64,000 nt of DNA from Parasediminibacterium sp046546515. Lineage in GTDB: Bacteria > Bacteroidota > Bacteroidia > Chitinophagales > Chitinophagaceae. The notes under the pieces are model-generated. The model was not told the DNA's origin and searched no databases. It was given only the letters and a program-made list of their open reading frames with translations. The translations under genes were made by a program, and so were the position numbers. This document shows, in pieces, positions 59,740 to 64,000 of this stretch. Every line of letters starts with the position of its first letter. The stretch's first letter is position 1. The stretch is from positions 1-64,000 of the forward strand of contig NZ_JBKHKJ010000023.1 in the NCBI RefSeq assembly GCF_046546515.1. The letters run 5' to 3'.

Positions 59740-60303
59740 GTGAGTATCGTAAAACAATTATATCATTTGTCTGAACACGAACTTATAAAAGGTTGCGTTG
59801 AGCAAAACCCGAACACCCAGCGTTTGCTATTTGAGCAGTACGCTGGCAAGTTCATGACTATTTGTTTGCGCTATGCCACAGATGTGATGGAAGCCGAAGA
59901 CATGATGCAAGAAGGATTTGTACGCATTTTTACCCACCTGCACCAATTTAAGTTTGAAGGTTCCTTTGAAGGATGGATGAGACGAATTGTAGTAAATGTT
60001 TGCCTGAAACATTTGCAAAAAAGAAAAATCCAATTTAAAGAACTGGCAGAAGATTCGCGCAATGAGCCTGCACTTCATCCCTATACATACAGTAGTATTG
60101 GCGAAGATGAATTGCTAAAATTGATCAGCCGCCTGCCAGATGGTTACCGCATGGTTTTTAACTTGAACGTTGTTGAAGGCTATAGCCATGAGGAAATAGC
60201 TGTGTTGCTAGGCATACAGGCAAGTACCAGCAGAAGCCAATTGGTAAAAGCCCGGAAAATGTTGCAGAACCAAATTATTCAACTGGAAAGAATTGCCGTA
60301 TGA
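59740..60303 (+). CDS. ECF sigma factor
   Basis: 187 residues from a GTG start. Region 2 is QRLLFEQYAGKFMTICLRYA...DMMQEGFVRIFTHLHQF and region 4 is LPDGYRMVFNLNVVEGYSHEEIAVLLGIQASTSRSQLVKARKML with a helix-turn-helix. It directs RNA polymerase to a specific promoter set. Its stop overlaps the following anti-sigma candidate by 4 bp (ATGATG). Confidence 0.92.
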   Translation: MSIVKQLYHLSEHELIKGCVEQNPNTQRLLFEQYAGKFMTICLRYATDVMEAEDMMQEGFVRIFTHLHQFKFEGSFEGWMRRIVVNVCLKHLQKRKIQFKELAEDSRNEPALHPYTYSSIGEDELLKLISRLPDGYRMVFNLNVVEGYSHEEIAVLLGIQASTSRSQLVKARKMLQNQIIQLERIAV

Positions 60304-61919
60304 TGAACGATTACCCTTTTGACAAATACATAAAAGATAGCTTAGAAAGCTATAAAACCCCTGTGCCAGTTGGCCTGTGGGAAAAAATTGCCCTTGAAAC
60401 AGGCAAGAAAAAACCCAAGCCCTTCTGGGCTACGCCTTATTTTAAAATAGGAGTTCCAGCAGTTGTAGCGGCTGCATTGTTGGTTGCATATTTATTTTAT
60501 CCAAGAAATTCAATTTATACAGTAATAGACAATAATAGTAGCAAAAAAGCAACAATTATTACAACTAAGGCTGCTTTTGTAAATAAGGATAATATAAAAA
60601 CAGCTTACACGAAACATGCAAATACACTTAATATAGATGAATCGGTAAGCAAAAGTGCTTCCCCCATAACGTTTGTAGAAAGCAACAATGGCAAGAAGGC
60701 AGCAACAACTAAAGCTAGCAGAATAGCTGTTGCTACCAGTAATAGCATAAATAAAAATGATGCATCCACAGCTACTATTGCCAATAAGCCAACCAGTAAC
60801 TATGTACCTCCTTCAAAAAATGCTATAGAAACCTCGATTAAAAACACAAGCACCAACAATGCAAGCCATGTTTCTTCTATTACCCAAAAACTGGACAATA
60901 TACCTGCAAGCAAAAATGATAAACAAGCTAAGGCTTCACCTGTGTTTCCAATTGCCATTAGCACAGATAAAAATACAAGTAAAATAAAAAAACAGGGTAA
61001 TAATGATGGTATTGCTATAGAAAATAACAATGTAACGCTAGTAGAAAAGCCTTTTGAAAAAGCAAATGCTGTTTTAATTGCAACCCATCAACTTGATTAC
61101 CTGCTTATTAACAAGCGTTTAGCTAGCCTTAAAATGGACGAAGATAACAACCCTACTATTTCACTAAAACCTAGGAGAGTACCAGGTAATTGGTATGTTG
61201 GTGCATATATATCGCCAGATTATAACACAAAAACAGCAACTACAAATGGACTTAGCCATCGTTTTTTACAAACAAGGGACAGCTCACAAAAGCTGCTAAA
61301 AACTGGGACGACTTTAGGGATTGGCCTTACGAGGCGCTTCAGCGACCATTTCCTTATAAAAACAGGCTTCCAGTACAAGCAGGTAAACGAACGTTTTATT
61401 TATACTAAACAAGGCGACATTAAAGATATCACAGTAGTAAATACACGAGCCTATATGGGCGACTTGGGCGAAACCTTATATAAAAATGACACATCTATAC
61501 TGCACCAAATAGGCTATACCATTAAAACAAACAACAATACTTACAAAAGTTTTGAAGTGCCTGTTTTAGCTAGCTACGAAGCCGGCAATGCCAAATGGCA
61601 TTTTGCCCTGAATGGCGGGGCTATTATCAATTTGCTTTCTGTGTATGAAGGGCAAACGTATGATAGCTCATTGGCAGTAGTGCCTTTAAATGCTGCAAAA
61701 ACAAATGGCTTTTTCAAAAGCACTACTAATATTAGCTTATACGCAGGCATCAGTTTATTGCGCAATATTGGCAACAATATGGAACTTTTTGCAGAGCCTT
61801 ATTATAGGCAAAGCTTGTCTAGCACCAGCATCTCTGCCATTGGCTATAACCAAAGGTTTAATTCAATGGGTATTTCTTTCGGTATTCGGTATAAACTATA
61901 TACCATAAGCAACAAATAG
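60300..61919 (+). CDS. Putative anti-sigma factor fused to an outer-membrane-barrel domain
   Basis: 539 residues. A short cytoplasmic N-terminal segment (DKYIKDSLESYKTPVPVGLW, residues ~8-27) resembles the sigma-binding helix found next to ECF genes in this phylum. A single helix (GVPAVVAAALLVAYLFY) comes at about 50-67. Then follow a ~180-residue low-complexity linker rich in Asn, Ser and Thr, and a C-terminal beta-rich domain (NWYVGAYISPDYNT, TLGIGLTRRF, NSMGISFGIRYKLY) that looks like a small outer-membrane barrel. One chain spanning inner and outer membranes is unusual but known among Bacteroidota sigma partners. Translationally coupled to the sigma factor. Confidence 0.75.
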   Translation: MMNDYPFDKYIKDSLESYKTPVPVGLWEKIALETGKKKPKPFWATPYFKIGVPAVVAAALLVAYLFYPRNSIYTVIDNNSSKKATIITTKAAFVNKDNIKTAYTKHANTLNIDESVSKSASPITFVESNNGKKAATTKASRIAVATSNSINKNDASTATIANKPTSNYVPPSKNAIETSIKNTSTNNASHVSSITQKLDNIPASKNDKQAKASPVFPIAISTDKNTSKIKKQGNNDGIAIENNNVTLVEKPFEKANAVLIATHQLDYLLINKRLASLKMDEDNNPTISLKPRRVPGNWYVGAYISPDYNTKTATTNGLSHRFLQTRDSSQKLLKTGTTLGIGLTRRFSDHFLIKTGFQYKQVNERFIYTKQGDIKDITVVNTRAYMGDLGETLYKNDTSILHQIGYTIKTNNNTYKSFEVPVLASYEAGNAKWHFALNGGAIINLLSVYEGQTYDSSLAVVPLNAAKTNGFFKSTTNISLYAGISLLRNIGNNMELFAEPYYRQSLSSTSISAIGYNQRFNSMGISFGIRYKLYTISNK

Positions 61920-61943
61920 TAAAGCACAGGTATCAATATAAAT

Positions 61944-62966
61944 ATGAAGCTATTATTTGTAAATATTTTTTTACTCCTAGGCTTAGTGCTAGCCATGCAA
62001 AGCTGTAAGAAAGCTGCTGTATCAGATGTTTTTGTTAGTGATACTACCAATGTGCTGAATGATACAGTCTGGATTAAAAACGATAGTGCCATCTCGCCCA
62101 TTGTTGCTTCAAGCTTGAACGAGCCTGTTGTTGTAGATAGTTTCAATTGCACCGAAGACGGTACTATTTCATTTGGCGATAGCATTAGTGCTAGTTTCCC
62201 AAAAGCTGGCTGCATGGTAAGTAACACACCTGGCAGCACCATCAAGACCCCGCTAAAGGTAAGGGCAGAAATTGTGGTTTTAAGGACTAAAGGGGATCTT
62301 ATCAGGTTTGGCATACCCACCGTAAGCAACAACGCATTGCTAGAAGCGGGCGTGTATGTGAATATCAGGTTACGGAATAATAAAAAAGATGTTTATTGGA
62401 ACTCGGCAGTTGCTCCCATATTAATAAAAATAAAAGCAAGCAGCCCTTCGCAGGAGATGAAATATTTTAGCTCGCCTTTTGCTACAAGTAGTGCATTTTA
62501 TTATTGGGTAAGCAATCCAATGGGAGGGATTGGAAGAAACAGTGTTAGTCCATTCAAAGATTCAGTACTAGGTAGCAATGCTAAAAAAACAGGCTACATT
62601 ATCAATACCACCCAAATTGGCTGGTTTGGATGCTCAACAACACTTGACAATTCGCCAGCAACCCAGCAAACAAGGCTGAATGTATCCTTGCCTTTAAATT
62701 TTACGAACAAAAACACGGTTGTTTATGCTTCGTTCGACAACAAGAAAACAGTAATACGGCTGGCATCAAACCCATATGGAAGAAGCTATTATTCCCCAAC
62801 TACAGTGCCTAAAAACACCAAGCTCACCATACTCACCATTTCAAAAATTGGTTCTGAATATTATTTGGGTACAAATGTTACGCAAGTAACTTCCAATGTG
62901 CCTATTTCGGTAGTGCCTGAGAAAAAAACACTCGATTTTGTTATCAACTATTTGAATAAACTTTAG
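61944..62966 (+). CDS. Lipoprotein of unknown function downstream of the sigma pair
   Basis: 340 residues. A lipoprotein signal ends AMQSC (cysteine about 21). The mature part is beta-rich with FGDSISASFPKAGCMVSN, KVRAEIVVLRTKGDLIRFG and a middle GWFGCSTTLDNSPAT. No named domain recognised. It lies 24 bp after the anti-sigma candidate on the same strand, so it is probably the third gene of that operon and may be the regulated or sensed surface partner. Confidence 0.65.
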   Translation: MKLLFVNIFLLLGLVLAMQSCKKAAVSDVFVSDTTNVLNDTVWIKNDSAISPIVASSLNEPVVVDSFNCTEDGTISFGDSISASFPKAGCMVSNTPGSTIKTPLKVRAEIVVLRTKGDLIRFGIPTVSNNALLEAGVYVNIRLRNNKKDVYWNSAVAPILIKIKASSPSQEMKYFSSPFATSSAFYYWVSNPMGGIGRNSVSPFKDSVLGSNAKKTGYIINTTQIGWFGCSTTLDNSPATQQTRLNVSLPLNFTNKNTVVYASFDNKKTVIRLASNPYGRSYYSPTTVPKNTKLTILTISKIGSEYYLGTNVTQVTSNVPISVVPEKKTLDFVINYLNKL

Positions 62967-63021
62967 TAATAAAGTAAACAAAAATAATCCTGTTATATAT
63001 TTGGCATCTAAAACCTTATAG

Positions 63022-63987
63022 ATGAGCGATAGCACCACCCAAAAATATGCCATAGGGATAGACCTCGGCGGCACGAGTACCAAGTTTGGCATTGTAGATA
63101 AAGATGGCAACATAATAGAACAAGACAGGATACCAACTAGCAGCGAGAAGCCCATTAATTATTTTATAGATGAGCTATATGCCAAGCTACAGCCCATGAT
63201 AGACAAGGCGGGTGGGAAAGAAGTTTTTATAGGTATTGGCATGGGTGCGCCAAATGGCAATGTTTACACAGGCAATATAGAATATGCGGCCAACCTGCAT
63301 TGGAAAGGTATTGTGCCAATTGCACATCTAGTAACCGAAAAGTTTGGAATAAGGTGCTCCCTTACCAACGATGCGAATGCAGCCGCCATGGGCGAAATGA
63401 TGTATGGAGCAGCAAAAGGCATGAAGCATTTCATCACCATCACATTGGGCACGGGCGTAGGTAGCGGCATTGTAATAGATGGAAAAATGGTAGTTGGCTA
63501 CGATGGTTTTGCTGGCGAACTAGGTCATACTATTGTTCGCCACAATGGCCGCCTTCACAAGCTAACAGGAAGCCGGGGCTGTTTGGAGGTATATGCGTCT
63601 GCAACAGGCGTAAGGGAAACGGCTATTGAGTTTTTAGAGTCAAACCCATCTACCCTTAGCTTATTGAGGAATTACAAGGAAGAAGAACTAACCAGCGAAA
63701 CCGTTTATGAATGTGCCCAAAAAGGCGATGAAATTGCCAAGAATGTATTTGACTTTACAGGCCAGATATTGGGCGAGGCCTTGGCAAATTTTGTGATGTT
63801 CTCCTCTCCACAAGCTATTATTTTGTTTGGCGGGCTTACCAAATCTGGCAGTTTTCTAATGAACCCTACCAAGGAAGCCATGGAAAAGAATTTGTACCAA
63901 GTGTTTAAAAATAAGGTGCAATTGGTTTTCAGCAACCTGAAAGAATCTGATGCGGCCATTTTGGGGGCAAGTGCGTTGGTGCTGTAG
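63022..63987 (+). CDS. ROK-family sugar kinase, glucokinase-like
   Basis: 321 residues. ATP site GIDLGGTSTKFGIVD, sugar-binding GAPNGNVYTGNIEYAANL and NDANAAAMGEMMYG, GTGVGSGIVIDG, and GFAGELGHTIV with the catalytic base. The usual ROK zinc motif CxCGxxGCLE is reduced: only the last cysteine remains (GSRGCLEVYASATG), so zinc binding is doubtful. Family members phosphorylate glucose or N-acetylmannosamine; glucose is the simplest guess. Apparently a separate unit at the window end. Confidence 0.88.
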   Translation: MSDSTTQKYAIGIDLGGTSTKFGIVDKDGNIIEQDRIPTSSEKPINYFIDELYAKLQPMIDKAGGKEVFIGIGMGAPNGNVYTGNIEYAANLHWKGIVPIAHLVTEKFGIRCSLTNDANAAAMGEMMYGAAKGMKHFITITLGTGVGSGIVIDGKMVVGYDGFAGELGHTIVRHNGRLHKLTGSRGCLEVYASATGVRETAIEFLESNPSTLSLLRNYKEEELTSETVYECAQKGDEIAKNVFDFTGQILGEALANFVMFSSPQAIILFGGLTKSGSFLMNPTKEAMEKNLYQVFKNKVQLVFSNLKESDAAILGASALVL

Positions 63988-64000
63988 GGAAAGCGTATTG

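Overview
The window is a chromosomal stretch from a low-GC member of the Bacteroidota, most likely near Chitinophagaceae. The phylum call rests on several things: a TonB-dependent receptor with a carboxypeptidase-like N-terminal domain, PorT-type outer-membrane barrels, DUF4199 and DUF1573 proteins, a long NusB, and TAnnTTTG-type promoters with almost no Shine-Dalgarno sites. The family guess is weak. Coding is mostly ordinary and vertical-looking. There is no integrated phage, no intact insertion sequence and no CRISPR array.

Layout. 1-4600: a repeat element, a secreted M1 peptidase and a palindromic repeat. 4600-8750: aspS, an SRPBCC protein, a small barrel and an acyltransferase-like protein. 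8850-13420: a sodium/solute symporter preceded by two tiny membrane ORFs and a secreted PIG-L deacetylase. 13670-20390: a cysteine-cluster protein, a secreted nuclease, a TRIC channel, an LldE-like protein, ribH, a TPR protein and pdhA. 20600-31700: an ABC exporter, an SDR, a second repeat element, a TonB receptor, uxuA, a DUF4258 protein, MATE and coaE. 31900-33900: yajC, DUF1573 and nusB. 36000-39040: a complete four-gene GDP-D-glycero-alpha-D-manno-heptose pathway. 39640-41220: a third repeat element and an Rpn-like nuclease. 41250-53290: a prohibitin, five glycosyltransferases, a toxin-antitoxin pair, a dihydroorotase-like protein, three tRNAs and rpe. 53800-64000: rpsO-pnp, a response regulator, an ATP-grasp/amidoligase pair, an ECF sigma factor with a barrel-fused anti-sigma candidate, a lipoprotein and an ROK kinase.

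How the genes work together. The heptose operon and the scattered glycosyltransferases suggest surface-glycan synthesis. pdhA, ribH, uxuA, the ROK kinase, rpe and coaE are core metabolism. aspS, rpsO-pnp, nusB, yajC and the tRNAs are information processing and export.

The most unusual content is non-coding. Three copies of an undescribed-looking element (320-921, about 23648-24346, 39644-39924) share a G5/C5 nested palindrome, arrays of 11-bp units and a 21-bp end motif that is inverted at the two ends of the first copy. Its two best copies differ by exactly two array units. Several other repeat families litter the intergenic DNA and have supplied stop codons and C-terminal tails to unrelated proteins. 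One has been inserted in frame into an ABC transporter. All family assignments are by eye from motifs; no database search was possible.
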